Shown here: one piece after another, positions 13,525 to 13,745 of the stretch
Layout of the letters: every line of letters begins with the position of its first letter
How positions within the stretch are numbered: the stretch's first letter is position 1
Assembly (NCBI GenBank): GCA_017883605.1
Contig: JADGNH010000041.1
Span: 1 to 13,745, forward strand
From: Methanobacteriaceae archaeon
GTDB taxonomy: Archaea; Methanobacteriota; Methanobacteria; Methanobacteriales; Methanobacteriaceae
Direction: 5' to 3'
DNA length: 13,745 nucleotides
Made by a program: the position numbers and the translations under genes
Notes under the pieces: model-generated
The model's database searches: none
What the model was told of the DNA's origin: nothing
The model's input: only the letters and a program-made list of their open reading frames with translations

Positions 13525-13535
13525 TAGTTGAATCA

Positions 13536-13745
13536 TTATACTTCTTTCCTACCGATTCTCAAAGCGTTTAGTATAACAGCCAGACTCAATCCCATATCTC
13601 CGATGGCAACTGCCATCCATAAGGTTACCCGGCCCAGTACCGCCAGAACTGCAAATGAACTCTTTACCAGGATGGATACTGAAACGTTCTGCCTCACTAT
13701 GGACATGGTTTTCCTGCTTAATCTGATTAAATAATCCACCTTTGA
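13536..13745 (-). CDS. Heavy-metal P1B-type ATPase, C-terminal end (partial)
   Basis: Only the last 69 or so residues are present. The frame is open to the window edge and the GTG at 13739 is internal, not a start. The segment reads SKVDYLIRLSRKTMSIVRQN, then a hydrophobic stretch, TLWMAVAIGDMGLSLAVILNALRIGR. This is the characteristic end of CadA/ZntA/CopA-like P1B ATPases: the end of the soluble hinge region, the last two membrane helices, and the MGxSLxVxxNxLR motif in the final helix. Such pumps move heavy-metal ions across the membrane using ATP. The metal cannot be told, because the CPx motif and N-terminal metal sites are outside the window. It lies upstream of pyrH on the same strand with a 173-bp gap. 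Confidence 0.88.
   Translation of the reverse strand, partial: SKVDYLIRLSRKTMSIVRQNVSVSILVKSSFAVLAVLGRVTLWMAVAIGDMGLSLAVILNALRIGRKEV

Overview
The window looks like chromosomal DNA from a methanogenic archaeon of the Methanobacteriales, most likely Methanobacterium or a close relative. It carries an archaeal-type DnaG, a TFIIB-like factor (TFB), a Gar1 H/ACA protein and an archaeal-type UMP kinase. Many genes have GGAGG or GGTGA ribosome-binding sites. The spacers are very AT-rich, with archaeal TATA boxes. Genus placement is inference; no rRNA or mcr gene is present.

Left part (1-3700), mostly minus strand: a doubtful 64-codon ORF at the edge, then three genes transcribed right to left. These are a small Toprim protein (UPF0292 type), dnaG, and a LonB-type AAA+ ATPase that has a zinc ribbon and no protease domain. 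Palindromes lie between these genes.

Middle part (4066-7785), plus strand: a DUF211 protein followed closely by a RraA-like protein; a seven-copy ~21-bp repeat; a UPF0104 flippase-like membrane protein; and the overlapping gar1-tfb pair, which sits behind a duplicated promoter/start region. A hairpin with a T-tract follows tfb.

Accessory-looking part (7966-12543): a clear heliorhodopsin gene on the minus strand is divergent from a SOUL-family heme-binding-type gene whose central motif is amplified to four copies. A GerW/YtfJ-type gene follows on the plus strand. Facing it on the minus strand is a two-gene unit: a stand-alone YbjQ/UPF0145 protein, then a large membrane protein with a second YbjQ domain, a 23-residue tandem repeat and a coiled-coil tail. 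A small zinc-ribbon membrane protein (DUF2116 type) lies further right.

Right edge: pyrH (UMP kinase) and the C-terminal end of a P1B-type heavy-metal ATPase that continues beyond the window.

The most notable content is the heliorhodopsin in an apparently strictly anaerobic methanogen, head to head with a SOUL gene. Next are the protease-less LonB-like ATPase, the duplicated gar1 promoter/start region and the repeat-bearing YbjQ membrane fusion. Several intergenic spacers also carry short degenerate tandem repeats of about 18-24 bp (and one of about 39 bp) with similar AT-rich cores.
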